Origin: an uncultured Roseobacter sp.
Lineage (GTDB): Bacteria; Pseudomonadota; Alphaproteobacteria; Rhodobacterales; Rhodobacteraceae
Direction: 5' to 3'
DNA length: 64,000 nucleotides
NCBI GenBank assembly: GCA_947501635.1
Contig: CANMWT010000004.1
Location: forward strand, 359,810 to 423,809
Shown: positions 35,376-44,735 of the stretch, in pieces
How positions within the stretch are numbered: position 1 is the first letter of the stretch
Layout of the letters: each line of letters opens with the position of its first letter
Program-made: the position numbers and the translations under genes
The notes under the pieces: model-generated
Told to the model about the DNA's origin: nothing
Databases searched by the model: none
The model's input: the letters and a program-made list of their open reading frames with translations, nothing else

Positions 35376-35385
35376 TGTTGTAAAC

Positions 35386-36792
35386 ATGAACAAGACTCTT
35401 ATTGGTCCGCAGTTGCGGCAACTTCGACGATCCTTCAACCATACCCAAGCTGAAATGGCCCGTCAGCTAGGTGTCTCTTCCGCCTATATAAATCTGCTGG
35501 AGAACAACCAGCGAAGTTTATCCGTCAAGGTTCTGATGGCTTTGACGGACGCATATGGCGTCGATTGGCGCAATCTGGTCAATGACAGTGAAATTACCGA
35601 TCTGGCTGATTTGCGCACAGCGGTAAGAGATCCGATTTTCGCAGGCGACCCGCCGGATTTGCAGGAATTGCGCGGTGCAATCGATCATGCGCCCAAGCTG
35701 GTGGAGTTGTTTCTGCAGCTTTATCAAAATCACGGCAAGCTTCGGGAGAACCTGCGCAGCTTTACGGCAGGTGCAGGTGCGGCCGAGACGATTGTGAAAT
35801 CTCCCGAAACGGCGATCTATGATTTCTTTCGCGACCACTCGAACCATTTTGCAGAACTTGAGGTCGCGGCGGATCAGGCCCGCAATGCGGTGGGTGGTCG
35901 GCACGACGAAGTATATAGCAACCTGAAGAACCATCTCAAACACGCCTATGGGCTTGATGTCACCGTAACAGACATTGACGCGATGCCGGACGCGCTGCGT
36001 TCCTTTGAGGAAGACACAGGTCAGGTGCTGTTGTCTGAGGCACTGGACCAGACAAACCGAAATTTCCAGCTGGCGCATGTGCTGGCACTGGTCAGCTGTG
36101 GACGGCTTCTTGATCAGATCGCTGCACGTGCACAGGTGCCAACGGAAATGGGGCAGGCGCGGTGCCGAGTGGAACTTGCCAACTACTTTGCCGCAGCTTT
36201 TCTGATGCCCTACGACCAGATTCTGTATACAGCGCAGAAAGCCTCATATGACATCGATCGCATTTCCACTTCATTCGGTGTGTCTTTCGAACAGGCGTGT
36301 CAGCGTTTGACAACGCTACAGCGTAAGGGCGCGCAGGGTGTTCCGTTCTTTTTCCTGCGTATTGATAAATCGGGCAATGTGACCAAACGCTTTAACGCCA
36401 CCTCCTTTACCCTTGCCGAACAGGGGGGCGCTTGTCCGGTGTGGAACATCCACAGTGCTTTCACCGCTCCGGGTCGGATCGTGCCGCAGTTTGTTGAACT
36501 TCCCGACGCAGGCCAGTTCTTTACCATCAGCCGCACGACGGATCGCCCGGTTGTCAGCCGTCACACGCAAGACCGCCGACTCGTGGTGACGCTAGGATGC
36601 GAACGTTCCCATATTGGTGAAATCGGTTATGCCGCCCCCTTTAATCTCGAGGACAAGGCACAGATCGCGCAGATCGGGATCAATTGTCATATCTGTCCAC
36701 GACATGCCTGTTCGGAACGCGCACATGAGCCGTTGCACGTCAACCTGCCGGTGAATGCGAACAGGCGCGGCTCCACCCGATACGAAAGCTGA
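35386..36792 (+). CDS. XRE-family regulator with short-chain fatty-acyl-CoA sensor domain (ScfR/RamB-like)
   Basis: A 468-residue regulator. The first 60 residues are an HTH (LRQLRRSFNHTQAEMARQLG, then SSAYINLLENNQRSL); a middle IrrE-like region keeps ELANYFAAAFLMPYD but lacks the zinc-protease HExxH; the C-terminal half is a DUF2083-type acyl domain ending in a cysteine cluster (CHICPRHAC). It is divergent from a carboxylate importer and acyl-CoA ligase, so the product of the ligase is an attractive effector. No ribosome site is visible upstream, so translation may be leaderless or start later. Confidence 0.85.
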   Translation: MNKTLIGPQLRQLRRSFNHTQAEMARQLGVSSAYINLLENNQRSLSVKVLMALTDAYGVDWRNLVNDSEITDLADLRTAVRDPIFAGDPPDLQELRGAIDHAPKLVELFLQLYQNHGKLRENLRSFTAGAGAAETIVKSPETAIYDFFRDHSNHFAELEVAADQARNAVGGRHDEVYSNLKNHLKHAYGLDVTVTDIDAMPDALRSFEEDTGQVLLSEALDQTNRNFQLAHVLALVSCGRLLDQIAARAQVPTEMGQARCRVELANYFAAAFLMPYDQILYTAQKASYDIDRISTSFGVSFEQACQRLTTLQRKGAQGVPFFFLRIDKSGNVTKRFNATSFTLAEQGGACPVWNIHSAFTAPGRIVPQFVELPDAGQFFTISRTTDRPVVSRHTQDRRLVVTLGCERSHIGEIGYAAPFNLEDKAQIAQIGINCHICPRHACSERAHEPLHVNLPVNANRRGSTRYES

Positions 36793-36835
36793 CGCGCCGG
36801 ATCGCCGCGAGGCAGGCCGTGTTGCTTCCAACGAA

Positions 36836-36865
36836 AAAGCCTGCCGGTTGACGCCGGCAGGCTTT
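36836..36865. terminator. Bidirectional intrinsic terminator
   Basis: A perfect 12-bp stem (36836-36847 with 36854-36865) around a 6-base loop lies between the convergent regulator and icd genes. On the minus strand the stem is followed by a short T-run, so it fits icd best; on the plus strand a TTT then GACGTGTTTTT follows. Confidence 0.85.
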
Positions 36866-36887
36866 GACGTGTTTTTGTGGCGCGCGT

Positions 36888-39110
36888 TTACCCGATGATT
36901 GCGTTCAGCGTCGCTGACGGGCGCATCACACTCTCCGTTTTCGCGTCATCGGTGTGGTAATAGCCACCGGTATCGGCAGCCGTGCCCTGCGCCGCCGCCA
37001 GTTCGGCAACGATGGCGGCCTCATTCTCTGCCAGTTCGGCAGCAACCGGCGCGAACTCCGCGGCCAGTTCGGCATCGTCGTTCTGCGCGGCCAGTGCCTG
37101 TGCCCAGTAAAGTGCAAAGTAGTAGTGGCTGTCGCGATTGTCGGGCTGGCCGACACGGCGGCTTGGCGATTTGTCGTTGTCGAGAATGCCCTGCGTCGCA
37201 ACATCGACAGCCTTGCCCAGTACGCGCGCCTTTTCATTGCCCTGCACGTCGGCAAGGAACTTGAGGCTTTCACCAAGTGCACAGAATTCACCCAGACTGT
37301 CCCAGCGCAGGTGGTTTTCTTCCATCAGCTGTTGAACGTGCTTGGGCGCAGACCCGCCGGCACCGGTTTCGAACAAGCCGCCACCCTGCATCAGTTTCAC
37401 GATAGACAGCATTTTGGCCGAGGTGCCGAGTTCCAGGATCGGGAACAGGTCGGTCAGGTAGTCGCGCAGCACGTTGCCGGTCACGGCGATGCTGGTATTG
37501 CCCGCACGAATGGTTGCAAAGGACGCAATCGTTGCTTCACGCGGTGCCATGATCTGGAACTTGTCCGCAACGCCCTTCGCTTCGAGGATGGGCTTTACAT
37601 AGGCAATGAGTTGCGCGTCATGCGCGCGTGTCTCGTCCAGCCAGAAGATCGCTTCGCAGTCTTCCGCCTTCTGGCGGTCAATGGCCAGCTGCACCCAGTC
37701 TTCGATGGGGGCCTTGCGTGTGGAAGCGGAGCGCCAGATATCGCCTGCTTCGACCGCATGTTCGTGCAGCACATCGCCGTTGGCAGCAATCATGCGGACA
37801 GTACCCGCTTGGGCGATTTCGAAGGTTGTGGGGTGCGAGCCGTACTCTTCCGCTTTTTGCGCCATCAGGCCGATGTTCTGCACCGTTCCCGCTGTGGCCA
37901 CATCCAGCGCGCCATTGGTTTTGCAGTCATTCACGGCTTCTTCGTAGACCGCTGCATAAGAACTGTCGGGGATGACGCAATTGCTGTCTGCTTCTTTGCC
38001 ATCCGGGCCCCAGCCCTTGCCACCCGCGCGGATCAGGGCCGGCATGGAGGCATCGATGATGACATCTGAAGGCACATGCAGGTTGGTGAGACCCTTGTCC
38101 GAGTTGACCATATACATCGGCGGGCGTGCTGCCATCACCTCGTCTACTTTCGCAAGAATTTCAGCGCCATTCGGCATGTCCTTAATGCGGTCAAGCACAT
38201 CGCCAAGGCCAGAGTTCGGGCTTACTCCCGCGGCGGCCATGGCGTCACCGTATTGCTCAAAAACAGGCTTGAGGAAAGCTTTGACCGCGTGACCAAAGAT
38301 GATCGGGTCGGACACTTTCATCATCGTCGCTTTCAAGTGGATCGAGAACAGAGTGCCTTCTGCTTTTGTGGCCTCTATCTGCTCTTCCAGAAACGCGCTG
38401 AGGGCTTTGGCCGACATGAAAGTGGCGTCCACGACTGTGCCTTCGGGCAGGTCGACGCCTTCTTTCAGGACCGTAACGGAGCCGTCTGTTGCAGTGAGCT
38501 CGATCCGCGCCGGACCGGCTTGCGCCGCCGACAGAGTGACCGATGTTTCGTTGGACCGGAAGTCATTGGCGCCCATTGTGCTGACGCGGGTTTTGCTGTC
38601 CGCGCTCCATGTCCCCATGGAGTGGGGATTGGCCTGTGCGTAGTTCTTGACCGCTTGCGCCGCACGGCGGTCTGAGTTGCCTTCGCGCAAGACAGGGTTA
38701 ACTGCTGATCCTTTGATTGCGTCATACCGGGCGCGGGCCGTTTTCTCGGCGTCCGACTTGGGGTCTTCGGGATAGTCCGGCAGGTCATAGCCTTGGGCCT
38801 GAAGCTCCTGAATCGCCCCGACCAGCTGCGGCACGGAGGCCGAGATATTCGGCAGCTTGATGACATTGGCACCGGGCGTTTTAACCAGTTGACCCAACTC
38901 GGCCAGATCGTCGCTTTGACGCTGTGCCTCTGTCAGGTTCTCGGGAAAAGCCGCGATAATGCGTCCAGCGAGCGAGATGTCTTTGGTGCCCACGGAAACG
39001 CCTGCCGCACTTGCGAATTTGCGAATGACGGGCAGAAGCGACGCCGAGGCGAGTTGCGGGGCTTCATCGACTTTGGTGTAGATGATGTCGGGAGTGTTTG
39101 AATCGGACAT
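36888..39110 (-). CDS. icd: Monomeric NADP-dependent isocitrate dehydrogenase
   Basis: A 740-residue protein of the monomeric IDH type (IDH-II), which converts isocitrate to 2-oxoglutarate with NADP in the citric acid cycle. Family marks seen are the [11 protein letters not shown] start region, [14 protein letters not shown], the NPHSMGTWS substrate-binding segment and [20 protein letters not shown] near the C terminus. The length fits the family. It is transcribed alone, ending in the terminator at 36836-36865. Confidence 0.95.
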   Translation of the reverse strand: MSDSNTPDIIYTKVDEAPQLASASLLPVIRKFASAAGVSVGTKDISLAGRIIAAFPENLTEAQRQSDDLAELGQLVKTPGANVIKLPNISASVPQLVGAIQELQAQGYDLPDYPEDPKSDAEKTARARYDAIKGSAVNPVLREGNSDRRAAQAVKNYAQANPHSMGTWSADSKTRVSTMGANDFRSNETSVTLSAAQAGPARIELTATDGSVTVLKEGVDLPEGTVVDATFMSAKALSAFLEEQIEATKAEGTLFSIHLKATMMKVSDPIIFGHAVKAFLKPVFEQYGDAMAAAGVSPNSGLGDVLDRIKDMPNGAEILAKVDEVMAARPPMYMVNSDKGLTNLHVPSDVIIDASMPALIRAGGKGWGPDGKEADSNCVIPDSSYAAVYEEAVNDCKTNGALDVATAGTVQNIGLMAQKAEEYGSHPTTFEIAQAGTVRMIAANGDVLHEHAVEAGDIWRSASTRKAPIEDWVQLAIDRQKAEDCEAIFWLDETRAHDAQLIAYVKPILEAKGVADKFQIMAPREATIASFATIRAGNTSIAVTGNVLRDYLTDLFPILELGTSAKMLSIVKLMQGGGLFETGAGGSAPKHVQQLMEENHLRWDSLGEFCALGESLKFLADVQGNEKARVLGKAVDVATQGILDNDKSPSRRVGQPDNRDSHYYFALYWAQALAAQNDDAELAAEFAPVAAELAENEAAIVAELAAAQGTAADTGGYYHTDDAKTESVMRPSATLNAIIG

Positions 39111-39294
39111 AAATCAGAGCCTTTCTTGCCTTTGAGCGTTGATTAGCCGAGCAAACTTGGCGCGTCCACCGGTGCAATGGCCAACAGAGCGGATACGCCG
39201 CACCCCATGGTATACAATTGAGACGAAACGTGCCGGTGTCGCGGCTACGAGGGGCTCTGAATACCTGCTTCATCGACCAGCCGGGTCACGCGCA

Positions 39295-39661
39295 TCAGCC
39301 GTTTGGCGATATGTGACGCAACAAGACTGTGGAAGCGCGCGGCAAATCGGCATTGTAGGCGATTTCGCCCAGCAAGGCTCCCCGTTGGAAACGGGTCGCG
39401 GTGACGGTGCCGCGGAAGGCGTAGCTAAAGCTGCCCAACAGACCAACGACGGCAGCACCTAGCAGGGTTACGCCAATGCCTTGGGGCAACAAGCTGTCTA
39501 CCTATCCTTTGTAAACCAAGGCAGCAAAGGAAATGGCAAAAGCCTCCGACAAAGCGGCAGTTACAGTCACGCCGACCGTCAGGTTCAGCTCTTGAAGTGC
39601 CGTCCGGGTCCCCTTGTCCTGGCTGTTCGGGGGGGGCGCTTTCCACAGTCCGGGCGCGGCT
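39295..39661 (-). pseudogene. Remnant of a SulP-family anion transporter (N-terminal helices)
   Basis: Read on the minus strand, the frame gives AFAISFAALVYKG, then a TAG at 39502-39504, then LLPQGIGVTLLGAAVVGLLG. This is the order of the first SulP helices (AISFA.L.Y.G...LPQGIG...). The frame continues only to 39295, ending without the remaining helices or STAS domain, and opens at 39661 after a stop. An in-frame stop in the middle plus the missing remainder mark it as a decayed fragment. It occupies most of the 600-base gap between icd and the RND gene, in which nothing else was seen. The family call rests on a short match. Confidence 0.45.
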
Positions 39662-39714
39662 CATAAGGCCTGCGTGCAGGCTAGAACCACCTGGCTTGGC
39701 ATGACAAGGATAGG

Positions 39715-42700
39715 CTATTCGGCAGCAAGTTTGATGGCGGGGTCTGCGGGGCCAGGATTTGCGGTGATTGGGGCCGGCTCTGCGCACAGGCTGCGTGTCT
39801 TGCTCGCGTAGACAAGCGCGAACATTGGCGGGACAAAGTAAAAAGAAACCACTGCCGACAACAGCACCCCACCGGCGATTGCCACCGCGAAGGGCGGCCA
39901 GAAACCACCACCTGCAAGGATCAGGGGCAGAAAGCCCCCGAAAGTGGTGATCGTCGTTGAGATGATATGACGGCTTGAGCTTGTAACGACCTCTGCCATG
40001 GCCTCGGTATCGCCCGTCCGGGCCGCTTTGTTGCCCTGCAACCCTGTCAGAATGATGATTGCCGCGTTAATTGAGACACCGATTGATCCGATCACGCCGA
40101 TGATCGCATTGATGCCGAAAGGGAACTGCAATACCGCCAAAGCCAGCATCGAAAGCCCTGCCGATAGTACACAGACCACCAACGCAACCGCCGTCAGCCG
40201 GAACGAATTGAAGGTCAACGCAATCGTTGCGATGGTCAGCGTGACGATAAGCCCGACGGATGCCATCAGGTTGCCCACAGTGTCAGAGCGCGCGTCAGAA
40301 TCGCCACCCAGTTCCATTCTGTAGCCGGTCGGCACCTCAAAACCTGCGGTTTCAAGCGACACCAGCACCGATTGCAGCGCTGCTTCGGGCAAGACCTCAG
40401 GCACGATATAGGCTTGCACCGTGTTTATCCGCTCGCCATTGCGGCGCGTGATAACGCTTGGCGCGGGCTCGATCACGGGATGCGCCAGTTCGGACAGGGG
40501 AACGGCAGGATAGTCGCCCGCCGCCGCAACCGCCGCAGCATTCGGCAAGAGGATCGGAAGATCTGCCATCTTGGACAGATCACCCAGCATATCGTCGCCC
40601 AACCGCACGCGGATGTCCGTTTGATCGGTGCCTTCAACGAGGCTGCCACCGATAATGCCCACCAGACCCGCTTCGAGTTGGGCGGCAATATCGGTCACAT
40701 TCAGGCCAAGCTGTCTTGCTGCTGTTTCATCGATTTCAAAGCGCAGTTGTGGCGCGCCGCCCCCCACGCCGGATCGGACCTGAGTCACCAACGGCAAGTC
40801 AGCCATCAAGGCGCGCACCTCGTCGCCGAGGTGCCGAAGTGTGTCAAGGTCGGGACCGACAAGCCGCACTTCGACGGGGGCTGCAACCGGGGGGCCCTGT
40901 ATGAGATCGCGCACGATGATGCGCGCCTGCGGGTGCGCTCTGTTCAACGCCTGCTGCAACTCAGGCACGAGGCGCGCAGCGGCGGCGGCATCCGTCATTT
41001 TGATCATGACTTGCGCATAGCCGGGCTCGGAAGATCGGTCGCCGGTGATGTTGTAGTAAAAGGCAGGCCCGGATTTGCCGATCGACCAATATGCGCTTTC
41101 GATGCCCTCTGAATCCGCCAGCATTGTGTCAATGTCCGTGGCGACACGCGCGGTTTCGTAGATGGATGTTCCCGGCGGCATTTCCACTTCCACGTAAAAC
41201 TGGTCGCGTTCCACACCGGGAAAGAATTGTGCGGTCAGCGTTGGGAAGGCTCCAAAACCGGCCAAGGGCAGTATCAGCGCCAGAGCGATGGATTTCACCG
41301 GGTTTGCAACCGACCAGCGGATGGTCGCGTGAAAGGCGCGTCCTGCAGCGGGCATCGAAATGCCACCGCCTTTGCCGGTCTTGAGAAAACGCCCTGCCAG
41401 CGCAGGTGTCACCGTCAGCGCGACGACAAAGGACCACATGAGCATCAAAACCACCGCAATCGCGATGGACCCCACAAAGTCGCCCGCCGGTCCCGGCAGC
41501 AGGATCATTGGCGTAAACGACAACCCCGTTGTTACGGTCGACGCGAGTAAGGGCGCAGCAAGGCGGCGGGTGGCGTCTCCGACGGCATCGATGCGCTCGA
41601 GCCCGCGCGCGAGGCGCTGTCGGACCTCGTCCACCATCACGATGGCTGCATCCACCAAAAGCCCCAATGCCACGATGAGCCCGGTGACGGACATCTGATG
41701 TACCGGCAGACCGATGAAATTCATGCTCGCCAGTGTTGCCAGCGACACAACCGGGAGAACGACAGCGACGATGGCCGCTGCGCGCACCCCCAGCGTGACG
41801 AACAACACAGCAACCACAAGCGTCACACCAATCGCCATGTTGGTGCCAACCTCGGCCAACCGGTCAGCGGTATAGGTGCTTTGGTCAAACATCAGCGTCT
41901 CGGAGAGACCATAGGGTACGTCTTGCGCGCCTGTCTCGAGCTCGGCGCGGACAAAGCCCATCCAGCGGTCAATCTGCACACCGTCTTGCGCCAACACCCC
42001 AACCAGAACTGCCGGGCGGCCATTGGCGATGGAAAGCTCTGCCGGCGGGTCCGCCACGGCGCGTGAAATCTGTGCAATGTCAGACAGAAGTACCGTAGCC
42101 CCAGCATCATTTTCGCGCAGTACCACGCGCGACAGACGATCGAGAGCTTCGATTTCGCCCGAAACATTGATGGTAAAGTCGATGTCGCCGCTTTGCAGGC
42201 GTCCCGATTGGACCTTGCCGTCAGCGGCTGCGATACGCGCAGATATCTCAGCGGCCGATAGGCCCAAAGCCACTGCTTTATCCGTGTCAACCGCAACGCG
42301 GACTTCTTCGGTGGGTTCGCCAAACAGATCGACTGCGCGCGTGGAAGGAATCGCGCGCAGCCGGTCTGCCAGGTGCTCGGCGTGGTCATGCACGACAGAA
42401 AGAGCCACACCTTTATGCTCGGCAGTCACTGCAATCACGGCCGAATAGGCCGAAATTCCTTCCGCGTTGAACTCGGGCGGCAAAACGCCGGGCGGAAAGT
42501 TGCGCCGCGCATCTTCTACCGCGTCGCGCGCTTCGGACCAGACCTGTTCGATGGTCGTTTCATCCAGCGTCTGCAAAAGCTCGACAGAGATCACCGAGAC
42601 GCCGGAGCCGGACACGCTTTCGATGACATCCACCTCAGCAATTTCGCGCAGCTCTTCCTCTATCTCTGCGGTGACGAGCGTTTCAACACGGGCCGGATCG

Positions 42701-42855
42701 GCGCCGGGGAACTGCGTAGTCACCGTGGCAAAAAGGTTGGTGATGGTCGGGTCTTCCTGACGGCCCAGTGACAGAAACGACGACAGGCCTGCGGAAATCA
42801 GAACCAACAAGATCAGGGCGACCAGCCGTGGTCTGCGAAAGGTGAGCGTCTCCAT
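39715..42855 (-). CDS. RND-family efflux permease
   Basis: A 1046-residue inner-membrane transporter of the AcrB superfamily with two large periplasmic loops and the usual 12 helices (N-terminal helix RRPRLVALILLVLISAG). The central proton-relay motif of AcrB is LVDDA; here it is LVDAA with Asp402 kept but the next Asp an Ala, and the position of AcrB Lys940 reads SINAA with Asn930. The pump may therefore use a different or simpler relay. It pairs with the adaptor upstream (4-base gap); no outer-membrane channel gene is present nearby. Confidence 0.92.
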   Translation of the reverse strand: METLTFRRPRLVALILLVLISAGLSSFLSLGRQEDPTITNLFATVTTQFPGADPARVETLVTAEIEEELREIAEVDVIESVSGSGVSVISVELLQTLDETTIEQVWSEARDAVEDARRNFPPGVLPPEFNAEGISAYSAVIAVTAEHKGVALSVVHDHAEHLADRLRAIPSTRAVDLFGEPTEEVRVAVDTDKAVALGLSAAEISARIAAADGKVQSGRLQSGDIDFTINVSGEIEALDRLSRVVLRENDAGATVLLSDIAQISRAVADPPAELSIANGRPAVLVGVLAQDGVQIDRWMGFVRAELETGAQDVPYGLSETLMFDQSTYTADRLAEVGTNMAIGVTLVVAVLFVTLGVRAAAIVAVVLPVVSLATLASMNFIGLPVHQMSVTGLIVALGLLVDAAIVMVDEVRQRLARGLERIDAVGDATRRLAAPLLASTVTTGLSFTPMILLPGPAGDFVGSIAIAVVLMLMWSFVVALTVTPALAGRFLKTGKGGGISMPAAGRAFHATIRWSVANPVKSIALALILPLAGFGAFPTLTAQFFPGVERDQFYVEVEMPPGTSIYETARVATDIDTMLADSEGIESAYWSIGKSGPAFYYNITGDRSSEPGYAQVMIKMTDAAAAARLVPELQQALNRAHPQARIIVRDLIQGPPVAAPVEVRLVGPDLDTLRHLGDEVRALMADLPLVTQVRSGVGGGAPQLRFEIDETAARQLGLNVTDIAAQLEAGLVGIIGGSLVEGTDQTDIRVRLGDDMLGDLSKMADLPILLPNAAAVAAAGDYPAVPLSELAHPVIEPAPSVITRRNGERINTVQAYIVPEVLPEAALQSVLVSLETAGFEVPTGYRMELGGDSDARSDTVGNLMASVGLIVTLTIATIALTFNSFRLTAVALVVCVLSAGLSMLALAVLQFPFGINAIIGVIGSIGVSINAAIIILTGLQGNKAARTGDTEAMAEVVTSSSRHIISTTITTFGGFLPLILAGGGFWPPFAVAIAGGVLLSAVVSFYFVPPMFALVYASKTRSLCAEPAPITANPGPADPAIKLAAE

Positions 42856-42858
42856 TGC

Positions 42859-43998
42859 CTAGTTCCCTTGCGGGAGGACCGAAACGGTCTGTCCGGCAAC
42901 AACTCGATGCGCGCCCTGCGCGACGATTTGCATGCCTTCCTCAAAGGTGCCGCGGACATATGCCCGGTCGCCGTCGATGTGCAGGATTTCAACTGCAGCG
43001 GTGTCGAGCACCCCGTCGCGCACCACCAAAAGCGTCCAGACACTGCCCTCACCGGACTTCAGTGCATCGACAGCGACCCAGGCACCCGGTTGGTTAACGG
43101 TCGTCTCAAAAAGCAATGCCGCCGTTTGCCCGAAGACCACCGGAGTGTCCTTTGGCAGCGCAAAAAGCGCGGTCCGCGTCCGGGTCACGGGATCAATGTC
43201 CGGCCGAAGACGTTTTAAACGGGCTTGAACAAGGCGGTCTCCGATCTCTACCGTGGCCTCGCCCAGTGCCTTTGCGGGTATATCAAGCGGTAAGCCGACA
43301 CGAAATTCAGGCGCTGAGGTCTCGACCACACTGACAATCTGTTGCCCGGCACTGATTGTTTCCGCCATGTCTGCTGACTGGGCGGCGATCTGTCCGGCGA
43401 AAGGGGCGTAGAGCGTGGATTTGGAGATGTTAATCTCGACCGCTGTCAAGGCGGCGTCGGTTTGCGCTATGCGATTGACCAGTTCGTCGCGTGCTGCGAG
43501 CGCCTGATCGAGGGTTTCAGTGCTGGTGAACCCCTGCTGCTGAAGCTGTTCGGCGCGCGTCAGCCGCGCCTGAGCAAAGACAAGCTGTGCCTTTGCCGCT
43601 GCGCGCGTCGCGGTCAGCCGCGCGACTTCGGCCTCTAACAACTCGGTGTCGAGGCGCGCGATTACCTGACCTTCTGCAACCAGGTCACCCTCATCCACGG
43701 GCAGCGCTACAAGCTTGCCGTTCAACTCAAAAGAAAGAGAAACTGTTGAACGCGCTTCAACCTGACCGACAAACCTGCGCGGCAGGGTGTAGCCGTCTTC
43801 CATCACGATGGGTACGGCGCTCACCGGCACCGCGGGGGCCGCTTCCGGTTGGGGAACGGCGGAGGCTCGATCGTTCAACAGGCCCACCGAAAAGACGATG
43901 GCCCCTGCCGAAAGTGCGATCACACCGAGCGTGAGTGTGGCACTCCCCAAAAAACGCCCATAGCGCCGGAATGCGGAAGGATTGGATGGAACAGACAT
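42859..43998 (-). CDS. RND efflux periplasmic adaptor (membrane-fusion protein)
   Basis: A 379-residue HlyD/AcrA-type adaptor with an N-terminal membrane anchor (about residues 17-37), a lipoyl domain split around a coiled-coil hairpin (residues 110-170), and beta-barrel domains. The VEARSTVSLSFELNGKL segment is typical. It links the pump to an outer-membrane channel encoded elsewhere. It heads the pump operon, divergent from the TetR regulator with a palindromic operator between them. Confidence 0.9.
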   Translation of the reverse strand: MSVPSNPSAFRRYGRFLGSATLTLGVIALSAGAIVFSVGLLNDRASAVPQPEAAPAVPVSAVPIVMEDGYTLPRRFVGQVEARSTVSLSFELNGKLVALPVDEGDLVAEGQVIARLDTELLEAEVARLTATRAAAKAQLVFAQARLTRAEQLQQQGFTSTETLDQALAARDELVNRIAQTDAALTAVEINISKSTLYAPFAGQIAAQSADMAETISAGQQIVSVVETSAPEFRVGLPLDIPAKALGEATVEIGDRLVQARLKRLRPDIDPVTRTRTALFALPKDTPVVFGQTAALLFETTVNQPGAWVAVDALKSGEGSVWTLLVVRDGVLDTAAVEILHIDGDRAYVRGTFEEGMQIVAQGAHRVVAGQTVSVLPQGN

Positions 43999-44023
43999 GT
44001 AACACCTCGGCTGAAGTTAGTAC

Positions 44024-44041
44024 CTCTAACATATGTTAGAG
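44024..44041. promoter_or_regulatory. Perfect 18-bp palindromic operator for the TetR regulator
   Basis: CTCTAACATATGTTAGAG is an exact inverted repeat of two 9-base halves, placed 26 bases before the adaptor start and 45 bases before the tetR start. Its symmetry and position between divergent pump and regulator genes are those of a TetR operator, so the regulator would repress both the pump operon and itself. Confidence 0.8.
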
Positions 44042-44086
44042 TATCTTACTTTGACAAGTGTTACGTGTTCTGAAAAAGATTGGATC

Positions 44087-44707
44087 ATGGAAAAAACGAT
44101 CACACCTGAAAAACGCGATAGCTATCACCACGGTGATTTACGGTCTCAACTAATTGAAGCGACCCGTATTTTGGTTGAAGAGAAAGGCCCCGATCATTTT
44201 TCGGTGTCAGAAGCCTGTCGCCGCGCGGGTGTGTCGAGCGCGGCACCCTATAAGCACTTCAAGGACAAAGGGGAAATGCTGCGTGCTGTGGCCTTGGAAG
44301 GTATGAAGCGCCAGCGCGTTGATCTGGTTCGGGAGCTTGAGAAATACCCGGCAGGATCACTTGACCGTATCGTGGCAATGGGGCGCGTGTATGTCCGTTT
44401 TGCCGTTGATGAGCCGGGTGTTTTTCGCTTGATGTTCGGTCTGTCCGAAGGTCACGCGGAACACAGTGCGTTGGTTGAGACCGGAAACAACACCTTTGCC
44501 GTCGTGCAACAAGAAGTCGCGCGCTACAGAGGTAGCGAAGCTGTGGCGCCCGAAGACGCACATAAAGCTTTCTTGCTATGGAGCTTTGTGCACGGTCTGT
44601 CGTTTCTCACGATTGATGGAAAACTGGCAGAAAAAAAACTGGACGTCGATCTGGAAGCTGTTTTGGCCGATATCGCGCTGCGCGTGGTCGGTCATCCTAC
44701 CGATTGA
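44087..44707 (+). CDS. TetR/AcrR-family repressor of the RND pump
   Basis: A 206-residue regulator with an N-terminal HTH (FSVSEACRRAGVSSAAPYKHF near residues 45-70) and a C-terminal WHG-type ligand domain. The ATG at 44087 is preferred to the upstream 44033, which would overlap the operator. Divergent orientation and the palindrome at 44024-44041 support control of the adaptor/pump operon. The inducer is not known. Confidence 0.88.
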   Translation: MEKTITPEKRDSYHHGDLRSQLIEATRILVEEKGPDHFSVSEACRRAGVSSAAPYKHFKDKGEMLRAVALEGMKRQRVDLVRELEKYPAGSLDRIVAMGRVYVRFAVDEPGVFRLMFGLSEGHAEHSALVETGNNTFAVVQQEVARYRGSEAVAPEDAHKAFLLWSFVHGLSFLTIDGKLAEKKLDVDLEAVLADIALRVVGHPTD

Positions 44708-44735
44708 TTAGAAATTTGCGCAGGCTGGGAGCGTA

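Noticed and set aside
39425..39787. A 120-codon minus-strand frame in the icd-RND gap
   Set aside because: It has an odd Arg/Cys/His-rich composition and overlaps the end of the RND gene; the SulP-like frame in the same region makes better sense.
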